Shown: piece after piece, positions 1-12,200 of the stretch
Layout of the letters: every line of letters starts with the position of its first letter
Numbering within the stretch: the first letter of the stretch is position 1
Assembly: GCA_024362935.1 (NCBI GenBank)
Contig: JANCRA010000001.1
Span: 63,392,930-63,456,929 of the forward strand
Reading direction: 5' to 3'
Length of the DNA: 64,000 nucleotides
From: Setophaga petechia
Taxonomy: Eukaryota; Chordata; Aves; Passeriformes; Parulidae
Notes under the pieces: generated by a model
Told to the model about the DNA's origin: nothing
Seen by the model: the letters and a program-made list of their open reading frames with translations, nothing else
Databases searched by the model: none
Made by a program: the position numbers and the translations under genes

Positions 1-985
1 TTCAGGACACAGATCTTGGGGAACACTCCTTCCCCAGGAGGGTGCAAGACAACTTGCCAGGCTTCCCAAGCCTGAGAGAACAGCAGGAAGCAGCTACACC
101 TTGGTGCTGACACAGGCAGGAAACAAGCATGCCTTGTGTAACTCAGAGCAATAGTTAAATAAATCTTCCTCAGAGGATCTTGGCCAGTTCTAAACACTCC
201 TGTTGAGGCATGGGATTTTTCATTTCCCAAGACACATGCTCCTCAAAGGCAGAAATCCTTCTTGTGCCTGCCAATAAGGGCCTGAGATAAAAACACAATG
301 AGACTGGCTGGGAGGCAGAGCCCTTACTCAAACTCAGGACTGCCACAGCCTCCTGCAGCTGCCCACTCTGAAATTTAGCAACTGGCCAGCAGCAGTGGCA
401 GGACTCAAGTCTCATTAGATCCTCTCTGCTCCTGACAGTAAATCACTCTGGTGAGGTCCTGCCCAAACAGAGGCTGATTATTGAACATCTGACTGCACCA
501 CATAAGCCAGATAAAACTCCTTATATTTCCACTCCATATTTTCTGGGGTACCCCAAAAAGAGGAATTAACAGAAGACAGTTTGTGTAGCTGTACACAATA
601 GATACCATAGAGATCCTGACATTTTGCCTATTCAATGTCTTGAGCAGCTGTTACTTCTACTGAGCAAAACCATTATTATTCTGCCAGCATAATCCTCCTC
701 AACACATGCTTCCTCTCCACACTGTATTTCAAATAGATTTTTCAGCCTGTCTCTGATCATTAAACAAGAGTGCTTCGTTTGTTTGGCTGTGTTTTTTAAT
801 TATTACTGGTAGGAAATCTGAGGAGAGGGAAAAGATTCAGACTGTCAGGCTTGTCAGTGCAATTTCTCTCAGTTGTGCCTCCCTCTTTTGGCCTCCAGAG
901 CACACGTTAACAAAACATTCCCCAATTAGTTCAGCACTTTACAGAACAAAGCATCAACAAAACAGCAAAATTAATAATTATTTAC
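1..985 (-). other. BLTP1: BLTP1 intron downstream of coding exon 5 (partial)
   Basis: The intron begins with a GTAAAT donor at 985-980, directly after the exon ending at 986. The next conserved BLTP1 coding block, which would follow the Glu-Arg at the exon end, is not found before position 1, so the intron continues out of the window. I see no coding exon, RNA gene or clear repeat here. The short ORFs at 170-415 and 405-635 have no recognisable protein character. Confidence 0.75.
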
Positions 986-1172
986 CTTTCAAGATTGGTG
1001 TGTGTTCTCTGCCTCCCATTCACTTGTGTTCTCTCATCATCTTTCTTTGCTGGAATTATTGTGGGATCCAAGCCAAACAGCTCTTGAAGCTGCCCATAAA
1101 GCTCAGAGCGGTTGTACACGTGAAATTCAAAGTCATTCACCATAATATACAGTCGAGTTTCTGCCTTTGGAT
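986..1172 (-). CDS. BLTP1: BLTP1 coding exon 5 (residues ~120-181)
   Basis: The 187-bp exon completes the Asp codon split with the previous exon, adds 61 full codons and ends with two bases (AG) of an Arg codon. It reads DPKAETRLYIMVNDFEFHVY, then an Asn-Arg-Ser-Glu-Leu-Tyr stretch, LFGLDPTIIPAKKDDE and a basic NGRQRTHTNLER end. This is the conserved N-terminal segment of BLTP1/KIAA1109. BLTP1 is a roughly 5,000-residue bridge-like protein that carries lipids between ER and partner membranes along a hydrophobic groove. The acceptor is TTAG at 1176-1173 and the donor GTAAAT at 985-980. Differences from the human protein as I recall it (Ile-Met for Ile-Thr, a changed basic tail) are conservative. 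The call is secure from the run of five in-phase exons. Confidence 0.96.
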
Positions 1173-4100
1173 CTAACCAAAGAGTAGGAAGAGAGGTTCT
1201 AATTCTATCTCAACATTCTCTTGGAATATTCACAGTTTCTCAAAAATGCACATTTTGCAAAACCAATCCACACAGTACTGAACAGCTGCTGAAGTACATA
1301 TTAAAAAACAGTAAAAAATTCCACAAAATAATTACAGCTTTCTAAGCAAATCAGTAAAACTTGGCAAATAAGACAGCTGCATACAAAATATTAAATCTGA
1401 AAGGCATTTCACCCCTAGGTCACAGTCCAAAAATAAATCCAGACAAAAATTGCACAAAATGGTAAATGAAGTTTTTCAGTCTCATGTATAAAACAAACAA
1501 ACATCTCTCTTGATGCATAGAACAGAAGCCTTGGCAAAAATTTCTGCTTTTTAGCACAGATATCACTGAGAGCAACTCAATCTCAAAACACAAATGGTTT
1601 TCTAGCCAAGCTCCCTGGTCCAGCATGCCTGAAGTGGGGAAAAGCTTTCTTTTACAGAGAAATAATTCATATGCAGAACTAACCAGATCATACTCATTTT
1701 GCACAATCAGTCAACATTCTCACAAATTTAAGATTTCAACTGCTCTATCAGTTGGCTCACTGATCCTTAAAGCCTGTTTTAACATCTGCTGATCATATAG
1801 AGAGCTGATTGTGACATACTTCGACATACTTTTGCCTCAGAAAGTGTGACCTAATTATGCAGTTAATGTGAGGGAAAAGCTCGCACCACTTCCCCCTAAT
1901 TACCCAGTTGAAAGAGTGCCCATTACACACTGACTCCAGAGACCTGAGCTGCTCTAAAAACCTCATCTGGTCTTGCTAAGTCAAACAGACTTCAGGCAGC
2001 TGAAGAATCAATGGTTATTACAGCAGTCCCCAAGCTGTAACTCAGGGGGTACAAACTGAAGGCAGCATTTCCCAAAGACATGAGAAATTAAAACTCAGAG
2101 CAAACATTTGTGGTCAGGGTCAAAAGAAGGAATGCAGATGCCCAAGATCCAAGGTTTAGAGACATCTACTTGATTAAATGCACCCAATTTGATAAAAAAC
2201 TCATTTGTCCCTCAAAATCACACATGTCTGCAACACTGTCCCAACACTTCCCCCATCATACCTAAAGTACCAGAAATTTCCATATAATTATAAAAATATA
2301 TATACATAGAAAGTAAGTTTCCAGAACCCACTGACATCACAGGTTTCTTGAAGAGGAGACAGAGAAAAGTTAATGAGCCAGCTTCAGTTCCTTCCTGTTT
2401 TCATAAAAGCACCCCCAAATCCATTTGTTGCCAACCTTAACTTGCATCGATAAGAGTCAGACAAAGAATGACATGGACAAAGATTGGGACACACAATTGT
2501 TCACCCAGGAGACCTCAGCAGCATCAAGAACACAAACAAATGTAATTTTTCAATTCCTGGATGCAAGCATTAGACTTGATTTACTAAATGAAATCATATG
2601 TACTAATTCATTTATTTAAAGGGGATTTAAAAAGACAAGGATCTCTTTTTCCTAACAACAAAATAAGGTTTGACCTCCACACATCAATTTGGTTTGCTAA
2701 AACACTTTTGGAAAAGAAACAAAAAGGGGTAAGGAAAAAGAGACAAGCAAATCTGAATGTTATGATACTAAATTATTCAAAGCAGCACTTATGTAGGTTA
2801 TGTACAGACAACTACCAGATTGTTTCACAATGTGAAAATTGATAATGGGCTGTGGCACCTCAGCCAAGTCACTGGGGTGTGCCCTAGCCACAACATGATC
2901 CTCCAGCTTCTGTTCCTAAACCACTTCCATTTCCCAAGTCTATACAAAACCTCAAGTCCCAGCATGACTAAACACTTCAAGAGCATTTTAGTCACATTAC
3001 TTTTTTTGTCAGACCTGGACACCTCTAACTTCTGTGGTTACTTGGATTATTTGTCCACTAATCACCTGGCCTTCAATGCCAGCAGGAAACGTTAAAGCCA
3101 AGCAAAAACATCACCATAGAGGACAGGCAACCATCTCCACTGCCTTAAATTCTATTCATTTTTCATGCTCTGAGCCACCAGAGAAATATGTTTTGACTAG
3201 CAGATGAAGACAATCCTATGAAAACCCGCTGGACAGTAAAAGGTTTGGCAAAATCTAATAAACTCTAAGACTAGGTTCCACTTCTTGAATGACTTTTTTG
3301 CTGTAGAGTGAGTTTGAATTGTGCCCTACCACCTCAGAGGGTGAGCAGTGCCTCAGTAAATAGAAATGAGCAGCTCTTCCCAACTCCAGAGTGGAGTCTC
3401 ACATTCACCTGACTGATTCTGCATGCAGCACTGCTGCCACTGCTGACTTGGTACTGACACAGCAACAGCTCCACGAGCTTGCTGACAATTCTGAGAGGCT
3501 TCACACCAGCAGAAGCCACTTCCAAAGGCAAGGTAGGGAAAAAAGACCCTCCAAAGTTCAATGACCCTCTCAATTAGTGTACTCAGCTGTAGGCAGTTGA
3601 ATTTCCAGACCTCCTTGAATAAGCAATGGAGCTGTGATGGCTCCAAAAGTCAAGAGAAGCAGGACCTGAGTCTCATCCAACAAGATTCTAATCCTATAAA
3701 TGATTAAGCACACAGCCCTAGGCTACTTATGCTTTCTCTCTGTTTTCTACAGATAGAATTAATCTCTTGCATCTGTGTTAATCAACCATCTTCAGCCAGA
3801 GATAAGGAAAAAAAAAAGAATTTTTTTATACTTCCTCGCTTCTGTAGCCACAGATGCCATCAAGACACAGGCTTGTCAAATAATAAAGGACATCCCCTAC
3901 CATAACACTTCAGCTAAAATCACTGAAAGCACAACACTCACTGAAACTCAAAATAAAATCACTTTCAGAACATGAGACATCTCTATTCATCATAGTTATC
4001 AACTTCAATACAGAGACAATTATGCTTGGACTGCAGCTAATGAAGGCTACTATTAAGATTAATGGTTTGTGTCAGGAAGGGTTCATGTCCCCAATAATGA

Positions 4101-4274
4101 ATCCTGTACTTATTGCATCTACTCTGCAACCAGTGAACAAATCCATACCTTCTGAGGATCACAGTACTCCAGGTACATATTAACAAAGCAATTGCATGCC
4201 TGTGATTGTGCAAAGGAAGTGTGTTTCTGTAGACTCCCTGTAAATTTACTTTGAAAGCTTTTTGGGAAACCTAC
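1173..4274 (-). other. BLTP1: BLTP1 intron between coding exons 4 and 5
   Basis: The intron is about 3.1 kb, with donor GTAGGT (4274-4269) and acceptor TTAG (1176-1173). It is AT-rich, with short A and T runs and an AT patch near 2280-2310. I found no exon, RNA gene or recognisable transposon. The small ORFs between 1.4 and 4.0 kb look like chance. Confidence 0.75.
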
Positions 4275-4339
4275 CGTGCTGCTTCTGCTTAGGGTTGTAC
4301 ATCTTCCACCAGCGAAAAATGATAAATCCATCTTGAATT
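4275..4339 (-). CDS. BLTP1: BLTP1 coding exon 4 (residues ~98-119)
   Basis: This 65-bp exon supplies one base finishing an Arg codon, 21 codons reading IQDGFIIFRWWKMYNPKQKQ then His, and one base of an Asp codon. The stretch is essentially invariant in vertebrate BLTP1 as I know it. It lies in the start of the chorein-like lipid-transfer groove, after the membrane anchor. The acceptor is a T-rich tract ending TTTAG (AG at 4341-4340), and the donor is G|GTAGGT. Phases match both neighbouring exons exactly. Confidence 0.96.
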
Positions 4340-4977
4340 CTAAACCAAACAAATTGGAATAAAACAGAAGTTGAGAGAGCAACAACCCAACATCCTACAA
4401 GCAATTTGTGCAGAGACCTGCAGCTGAGGCAGCCTACAAGCAACATGAAAGCACAAAGCATTACAGCACACAGTGTATTACACAACTCCTGCTTTAGCTG
4501 AAGCTCATATAAAACCCCATATCCACTGCCTCCTCAAGGCTCTCCAATTTTAACAGCAAGAATCAAAACTACAAACTATTTGCTGGCATGCTGTTCACAA
4601 AACAAATTGTTCTGAATCCCAGTAAGTAAATGCCAGCTACTTGGCCAACGTGAATCTTGCAGATTTAAGAGAAGAGCATGAAGGAGTCAAAGACACAAAT
4701 GAAAACACAGTTCTCCTTCACACTCCAAAGTGGTTTATTTGACAAATATGAGATGGTAGAACAACAATCATCTTATCCAGCACTCACTTCCAAATGATAA
4801 GGCTAAAGCAGCAAATGAGCTCCCAAGTATGTAGGAATGTTAAATTCTAGCACCAAAAGAAACAGCCCAACACTTACAAACACACTGCTCATTTGGAAAG
4901 CTACATTTTGATTTGTGCTATTTAGACCTGTATTTAAAATATTTATTTAGAAGGAAGACTCCCTTGGAAATCTGTAC
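4340..4977 (-). other. BLTP1: BLTP1 intron between coding exons 3 and 4
   Basis: A 638-bp intron with donor GTACAG at 4977 and acceptor TTTAG ending at 4340. Nothing else is visible in it. Confidence 0.8.
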
Positions 4978-5056
4978 CTGATGGACATGTCCTCTGTGAT
5001 GAAATAGATTTCACGCACCATGACTTTTCCAGACAGGACAGAAAATGAAAAGGAAC
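4978..5056 (-). CDS. BLTP1: BLTP1 coding exon 3 (residues ~72-97)
   Basis: The 79-bp exon reads (G)SFSFSVLSGKVMVREIYF, then ITEDMSI and two bases of Arg. This is the conserved segment just after the N-terminal membrane anchor and is part of the N-terminal groove fold. The acceptor is a long T tract (from the A run at 5061-5080 on the plus strand) ending TTAG at 5060-5057. The donor is AG|GTACAG at 4978|4977. It enters at phase 1 and leaves at phase 2, matching its neighbours. Confidence 0.96.
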
Positions 5057-6421
5057 CTAATTAAAAAAAAAAAAAATTAAAAATTATTATTACCCTAAAG
5101 CTGTTGATTTTGTGAACAGAGAGAATACAGCACTCAATTATCTGAAATGGGTTAACTGGGTATCTTGAGTTCCTTTTCTGAAGGCAAGTCAGAGATTCAG
5201 AACACAGAAGACAAAACACCCAACTAAGGGGTGCTGGGTTTGGCACCACCCAACAACACAACCAAGCCCCTGAGGTACATGAGTCACTCAGAAACATCCA
5301 GGTGCCATGCAAATCTCAAAAGAATTAGAAAAGCTGTTTTGAACATTTGGAGTTTCAGGACATTGTGTGCAAGACCATAATCAGAGGAACAAAGATTCCT
5401 GATGGACTGTTTTTAAAAATTTTAAATGGCTGTAAGGATTTTGGTCCAATTATTACGACAAATTATGTTTGCAGCAAGAAGGATTAATAAGTATGAAAAG
5501 ACCAGCAGGTAATGCAACAGTCCAGATTTTTCCTAAGGCTTTTCACCTCACCCACAGAAAGTAAACCATAATTTAAAAAAAAAAAACAAAAAACCACCAC
5601 CAAAATCAACATTAAACATCTGAAACCAAGCATTAAACCATGGGATTTAATTAACATTATGTTCTACTTGCTGATGAGGTTCATAAAGAAGACCACATAT
5701 TTGGCCAGCCATGTCAGCTGTCCTTACTTAATGGCAATTTCACAGAGAAATTTTAACAAAAGCCTACAGATCAAGTGTAGCAGCCAGTAAGTATTTCATC
5801 TATTTTGCTCTTCCAAAAAGCTGGACTTGAATGTGGTGTGAAATTCAGTTCTTGAGGATACAAGCAACTGAATTGCAAGAGTGTCTGTGGCAGGGCAAGT
5901 GTGAGTGGGATTTTTTGGTTTTAAGTTTTCACCACATTTATGAGGTATAGTTGCAGAAGAAGTCCAGAACTGAAGTCATTGTCATTCTGTGAAGCAGACT
6001 GAGGAAGGCAGAGGAGCAAGTGAAAGAAAATTAGAAGTGTGATCAGTGAGGTTGTGGGCTACAGCCCTCTGTGACTCAGCACCAGATATTTTTGTAAGTG
6101 GGTGAGCGCCCAAGTGATTTGTACTGACCTGTTTTCTTGAAAAAAGTTTAAAATATTTTAATAAAAAGTTAATTTTGATGCAAAATGTTCTAGCCAGTAT
6201 CAATTCTACATATCATAGTCCCAGTATGGATCAACCTGTGATTAGTTGTTCTGACAGCTTTTTTAGAAAACAATGGCAGTACTGGAACAGGGACTTAATG
6301 CTTGAGTTCCTAATGTTTTCAAATCACTCTAATGAAGGAATACTTGAAGGAAAACTTGAGTTTACTTCAAGATTTTAGCAAACTGCAGACAAAGAGTGGC
6401 ATTACATGAATCATAACTTAC
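5057..6421 (-). other. BLTP1: BLTP1 intron between coding exons 2 and 3
   Basis: A 1,365-bp intron with donor G|GTAAGT at 6421 and acceptor TTAG at 5060-5057. It contains an A-rich tract near 5575-5600 on the plus strand. No RNA gene or transposon was recognised. Confidence 0.78.
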
Positions 6422-6538
6422 CAATATGGATGTAGCCATGTTTATATAATCTGTTAAGAACCAAGGTTAAAATGAGTCCAATGTTCCGGGAATTATAGTA
6501 AGTTAGGTAGATAATCCATCCACAGGACAATATTGTTG
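6422..6538 (-). CDS. BLTP1: BLTP1 coding exon 2 (residues 33-72), membrane anchor
   Basis: The 117-bp exon keeps phase 1 at both ends and reads (A)TILSCGWIIYLTYYNSRNI, then GLILTLVLNRLYKHGYIHI and one base of Gly. With the last residues of the preceding exon (VVWLLV) it makes the hydrophobic N-terminal segment expected to anchor BLTP1 in the ER membrane, followed by a second apolar stretch. The acceptor is CAACAG at 6544-6539 and the donor G|GTAAGT at 6422|6421. Ile replaces the Val I recall from mammals (SRNVGL). No frame damage. Confidence 0.97.
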
Positions 6539-9117
6539 CTGTTGAAAGATTACAATGAATTAAAGCATTTTTTAAAGTACACTGACCCACATAAAAACCT
6601 TACCTATTAGGACTATGAGGCTTAGCAGTGTTCTTCCTGCTCTCCAAAAAAATTGAAACTGATGGGACACTTGGATGGGTGTTTTCAGAGAGATGGTGTG
6701 AGGAGGGTGTGAGGAGATGGGGGGGAAAGGGGAAGTCCAGAAAAATAAAGATTCTTCACTTCTCTTCCATTCCCCAATATATAAAAAACTGTCCTCCCAG
6801 AGGACATGCAGATGGCATCAATTATTTCATACATCACTTACCATCTAGGAAGTTAGATTTTATAGACTGAATTGTAACATGCATTGTCCCACATGGACAT
6901 TTATTTCAGAGCGCCCTAAAAAACCTCAACACCAAAATCATGCTACATACCTTCCCTACTCTTCTCCAAATTGTGAGCTGTAACTTCAATTTCTAGTCTT
7001 TGATACACTATCACAGGAAACATTATCATATACAAAACCATTTCCTACAACACTGCCTCCTGAGAGAAATGCAGCAGCCCTTGGGTTAGCAGAAATACCT
7101 CAACAGTTCAAGCATGGAATTTGATAGGGAAAAAAGGAAACAACAATCCAATGAGAAACAGGTTTAAAAAAAAAAAAAAAAGTAGGTCTGCTAATCCCCA
7201 AAGTAATTTTTACTTTAGTTGATTAAGAGCTAGTAACCTATTTCTAATTAGAAGGGTTCTTTAAGCTTCCAGAAGGACAAACCCAAAAGGAATGGCACTG
7301 CCAAGGAATGGACTAGTTCTAATTCACCTTACTGATAATTACCATTCTGTTTCACCCAAAGCAGAGTAGGGAAAACACCTGAACTTTGTAACAGAATTTT
7401 TTATTTATGCTAAAAACAGAAAATTTTTATGAAAAATCTAAAGTGCAGAAACACATAGGGGCTTTAACTTTGAAGAGAGCTCAGATAATTACTGAAAAAA
7501 ATAAATTTACAAAACCTATCTGTCTATCTGTTCTTCCACTTTTCCTTTATTTTTTTCCAAATGGAGCCAGTGTGACCAAAACTCAAGCAAACCAAGTCTG
7601 TGTGGGTGATCACACAGGAAAGAGCAGGGAGGGTGGAATCAACATCCCAGGAAAGAAATCCCAGCTGGCACTGAGGGCAGGCACACTCCAAGGACAGTGC
7701 TCACCTCCCCCTCGTTCAGGTGAGCAAGCTCCTCCCTGCTGGTCCTCTGGGGAGGGAGGAAGGTGGGATGACTCACACTCTGAGGGTCCACGGAGTTTAA
7801 TTTGAGATTAAAGTTCAACTTGGCACTGCTAGATGGCTGCAGTCAAGAAGGTGCCCTCTCAAGGTGAAACAATACTGAGAAAAATTGGGAAACCAGTGCA
7901 TTTTCCAGGCTGATCCATGGTCTTCAGCACTAGACTCACCTCTGCCACAAACTATAGCCTTTTCCTTCACCAAATCCCATAAACTTCATTAATTTCATTA
8001 TTATATTCTTGATTTTTAAATCCTCTTCACCGAAACCAAGTTTCGGAAATTGCATTTCCAAAGTTTTGCTGCATGTGATTTTTAGAAATGATTCCAGAAG
8101 TGAGCAATGGTTCTTTGAGGAGCACATTCACTTCTAAAATTCATCACCATTTACTGAGAGCAGTAGTTAGCTGTTTCAGCATTCAGGAGAGGAAAACACT
8201 GATATCTTTTTATGCTCCCTTCTAACAGGATGCCATAGGTCAATAGATAAAAGCAAAGGAGGAAAGGATGGTTGAAACTGGGTCAGTTAATAAACATCAT
8301 TCCAATGTGTTTTTATCCAAACCTCATAACAGGAAGCAAGTCAAAGCTTTTGAAGACAAAATTTTCAGATCTATTTGCATCTGTTCCACATTTTACCATG
8401 AGCTACTACCACTGACTTCCCCTATTTTCATCTTGACTACACTGAGAACTCTATGTTGAATACAAATTTTCCATTTCAACATGCTAAAAGTGAAACATAA
8501 ACAGTAAGCACTCTCAAATAACTTACCTATGTCCTTTCTATTTAATTGGGCCTACTGAAAAATAATTCCAGTATGTCAATAGCCAATAGGCTTTAACTTG
8601 CCAGAAGTGAAAGTGAAAAAATAAAGTTGTTGATCCTGTGTTGCCCCTCACTCCAAGTCCAAGAGTCAAGGTTGGAAAGCAGTAATTATCTACCTTTGGA
8701 AAAGTCTGGATTCACTGCACACTTTCAGTATTCTTACATGGACCTGAGTACAACTTCATATTTATTTTGCTGTCCTTGAGCCACTTGTTTATAGATTAAT
8801 AAAAATACCTACACCCATATAAGCAATAGCACTAGTGCTAAAAAAAAAATAAAAATCAGCATACCTAAATCAGGCATGTTTACAAATCCAGCTCATAACT
8901 GCCTGAATGACAGCTTGGCTTAAAGGCTCATTGTGGCACACAATTTAGTCAGGAAGCTGTGTCATTAAACACAATAGTCCTTGGAACACTTTCCAAACTA
9001 CACCAGAATAAATGGCAGGTAGACACATATTGGAAATTATTGTAGCTGACTGTCATGTTAATCCTTTGTTATGGTACCACAGAATAAATTTAACCAAGAC
9101 AGAAGAGTTAACCTTAC
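6539..9117 (-). other. BLTP1: BLTP1 intron between coding exons 1 and 2
   Basis: A 2.6-kb intron with donor GTAAGG at 9117 and acceptor ACAG ending at 6539. It contains a 17-base A run near 7166-7182 and a GC-richer, open stretch at 7560-7800. That stretch is read as a 132-codon ORF on the plus strand at 7407-7805, but it looks like nothing known. No transposon was recognised. Confidence 0.72.
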
Positions 9118-9214
9118 CTACTAACAGCCAAACCACGTTGGAGTCATGTTCTGTCAGGAAATCTTCCAGCTGAGTGATACTTGGGACAAAACTGTCATTT
9201 TTCCTTTGATCCAT
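9118..9214 (-). CDS. BLTP1: BLTP1 first coding exon (residues 1-32)
   Basis: The ATG is at 9214-9212, and the exon reads MDQRKNDSFVPSITQLEDFL then TEHDSNVVWLLV and one base of Ala. It closely matches the known N-terminus of vertebrate BLTP1 (MDQRKNES...). The donor is G|GTAAGG at 9118|9117. The same frame stays open upstream in genomic DNA, so the start is chosen by family match, not by a preceding stop. Upstream of the ATG the exon probably runs to 9247, after a strong pyrimidine tract ending CTCAG. Two further AGs (9241-9240 and 9223-9222) could also act as acceptors and would change the leader (see findings). Confidence 0.95.
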
Positions 9215-9247
9215 TGCTACACTGTTTTTGCACCAGCACCTATAGAA
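9215..9247 (-). other. BLTP1: BLTP1 5' UTR part of exon 2
   Basis: 33 bases lie between the likely acceptor (AG at 9249-9248, after TTTCTTTTTCTCTC) and the ATG. The boundary is inferred from the pyrimidine tract. A TAG lies two bases before the ATG in one of the other frames. Confidence 0.6.
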
Positions 9248-12200
9248 CTGAGAGAAAAAGAAACCCATTCCAAAACCAAAATGAGTAACAAGCACAGTAC
9301 AGTTTGGAAAAAATGGACTATGTACCATCTTAAATCATCTCCAGCAGTCTGTTTCACACAAACACACAAGTACTTGTTTTATTCCTTCAATAACAACTTC
9401 ATGGTTCTCAGCTACCTCCTCTTCTACTCCAGAGCTCCAGAAACACTTCCAATCATCTCTGCTGGAGCAGTTTCCTGGCACAAGACTGTCCCAAACAAAC
9501 TACATACCAACAAAATACCAAAATACACCCTCCAAATGTAGTACCCTGGATGCCCCTGTGCAGCATACAAAAATCAAATAAGTGTCTAAAACTGTTGTGC
9601 CATAGCAGTAAGTCAAAAGGTAACTGAATATACAAGTAAAAATGAGGCTGTATTAAGCTCACTAACATGCAAAAATGTAACATGAGACTAAACCACTGCC
9701 CTTGCAGAAGGAAAGGCCAAAGGAGACTTTTCTAGGAGTTACAGAAAATTCCCAAAACCTCCTGATCTGCTGTGTCCATAATACTGCTTAAGGATGGGTT
9801 TGTATCATTCTGTAAAAACTGACCATCTGGTTGATCTGTCACAGAGAACAGAAAACCAGTCCTTCTGATCTTACACACTTCTGCAAATCACCCACAAATC
9901 ACCTTGCAACTGGGTTTATATTAATTAAATGTGATTAGCAGGGAGTTGCTCAACTCAGCAACATCTGTAATTACATAGCAGGATTTTTGTGGCATTGGTT
10001 TCATTTGAAGTCTTCTCCTTTGGATGTTATCTGTCAAATCTTCTAACAGAAAAAGAAGCATTAATTCTGTTTCTTTTTTTTATTTTCTGACATCTTCCAG
10101 CTCCTTGCAGCCTGACTTCCTGACAGTATTCACCCCTCAAAAAATATGAGCAGACTTTATTCCCCTTTGTTATGAAGTCTCTGCTGGTTTCTCCATCAAG
10201 GACTCTAGAACATAAAACTAATATTGATGAGTGCTTCATTTTTCAGCATAACAGCTTTGAGTATTTGCAAATGTTAACTGTAAATGTACCAATTCATCTG
10301 GTTTTACCCTTTAATACTCAAACTACTCTTATTATTTTAACTGGAAGAAGGTGGGGGAAAACTGCTTTAATGCACTTGTTTCTCCTGTTGTACCTGAACC
10401 AATAGCCTGTGTTTAGAAGAACAACAGGAGTACAGCCCCAAGAATAAAGGTTAATAATTTGTTCATTACCCCTTCTGCAAGACGAAACAGAATGGGGAAG
10501 AAATAATATGAAAGCAGCAAACAGGAAAAAAAAAACAAAAACAAAGAGACACAATGAACCAACACCAGTTTCCAGCAGAGATGATAAAACAGCTACCAAC
10601 TTACTGCCCTACAAGGGGGAGGAATAAACATCACACAAATGCACACAGACTAAGAAAGGAGCCATTGTTTCAGAAGGGACTTCAGAACAGCAAATTAAAT
10701 CACATAATGGCACTGTGAGTCGCTTTAGACATCCACAGTACCTTGATTAAAAAGCCTCACTGTCAGTTTGGAGGATGGAGCAGATGATGCCTCTGCAGGC
10801 AGCCTCCAGAGCCTTTAACCCCTGAATCACAGGGTAAACTCAAAAAGCCAAATCAACACTTCCAGCATAAAACAATGCAAGGATTGACCTCTCTCTTTCT
10901 CACCTAAGGACAACAGGGTCACTCTGTTGTGACCAAGAGCACCATGGAAATGTTGTCAGTAGGTGACAACTGTCTATCCATTGCCTCAACCACCAATACT
11001 TAACCTCATCAAGGAAGCAAACCATGGCTTTTTCCTAAGAAATTATCACCCAAAATTACATTATACTGAAACATGTAAAAAAAAATCATTAAATAAGATA
11101 GTGGCAAGACAACCTGGAGACAAAGTATTGAATCTTGACACTTAGCTACTTAAATAAAGACAGTGGTTTTTTGGATGGTTTTTTTTTTTTTTGTCATCAC
11201 TACCCATAACCATAAACTGGTCATACTTTCAATTTTTTTCTGGGATACATTTCCTACCTGCATGCAAATAAATTCAAGAATACCCCATCACTCAGCACTT
11301 GTCAGTACAACATATATGAGCTTCAAAGATGATCCTTTAACACCCTGGCCCACTGATTTTACTTTTTTTTTTTCCTTTAGTTAGGGTACTCTTTGCCCTT
11401 GATCAAGTTCCTTGAGGGAGGATGCTGGCAATAAAAGTGTAACCACCCAAGACCAGGCAGCAGCAACACCTACACTGGATGTGAGCTCTCAACACACCTC
11501 TCAGAGCAATCAGGTGCTTAATCCACTTAGATTCTGAATTACTGTAATAAAAAGGGGGATACAAGCAGAGACTTCAGGAGTACACAATGTACATAACATC
11601 CCCATGCATTTATAAGGCCCAGAGGATGAAGGGGCAGGATCTGCACCATCAGGATAACTTATGATCATTTATAACAGACACAATTTTCCTCTCAGGATGA
11701 CTTAGAGGAAGAAATGCAACCTTTTCAGAACAGGTATTTGCTACTTTGAGCAACCAGCATTCCTTTGCACCTTCCAGCCCCTATACACTGTAACCACAGG
11801 TTTAAATCCTGGGCTTTGCAGCCTTCCCCCTCCATGCCCTGTACACTGTAACCACAGCTGTGAGCCCTGCAGCCTCCCACTGCCCACACCCTGCTGCATT
11901 TACATTTACTCCTGTGTGCAAACCCAGCTTTGCCATCAGAGCAAACTGCTGCACTCTCCAGGAACAGTGATCCATAGGCTGCTGAGGCTGGAATGTTCTC
12001 TCATGCTGCCTACTGAATCCTCAGAAGTAAACCCCACAAGGAACTACTCTTGGAATGACAAGACCCGAGGGTGTGAAGCTGACTCTTGCCAACCATGCAA
12101 ACACACAAAAGAAAATGTAACAAAGAGGAACAGAAACCCAGAAGTTCATATTTGTATCTCTGCATTTATTTAGCATCTTTTCTCAAGGTTTTGTTCTGTG

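Noticed and set aside
9146..9541. 131-codon plus-strand ORF overlapping BLTP1 coding exon 1
   Set aside because: It is an antisense shadow of the exon and its flanking intron, with no family match.
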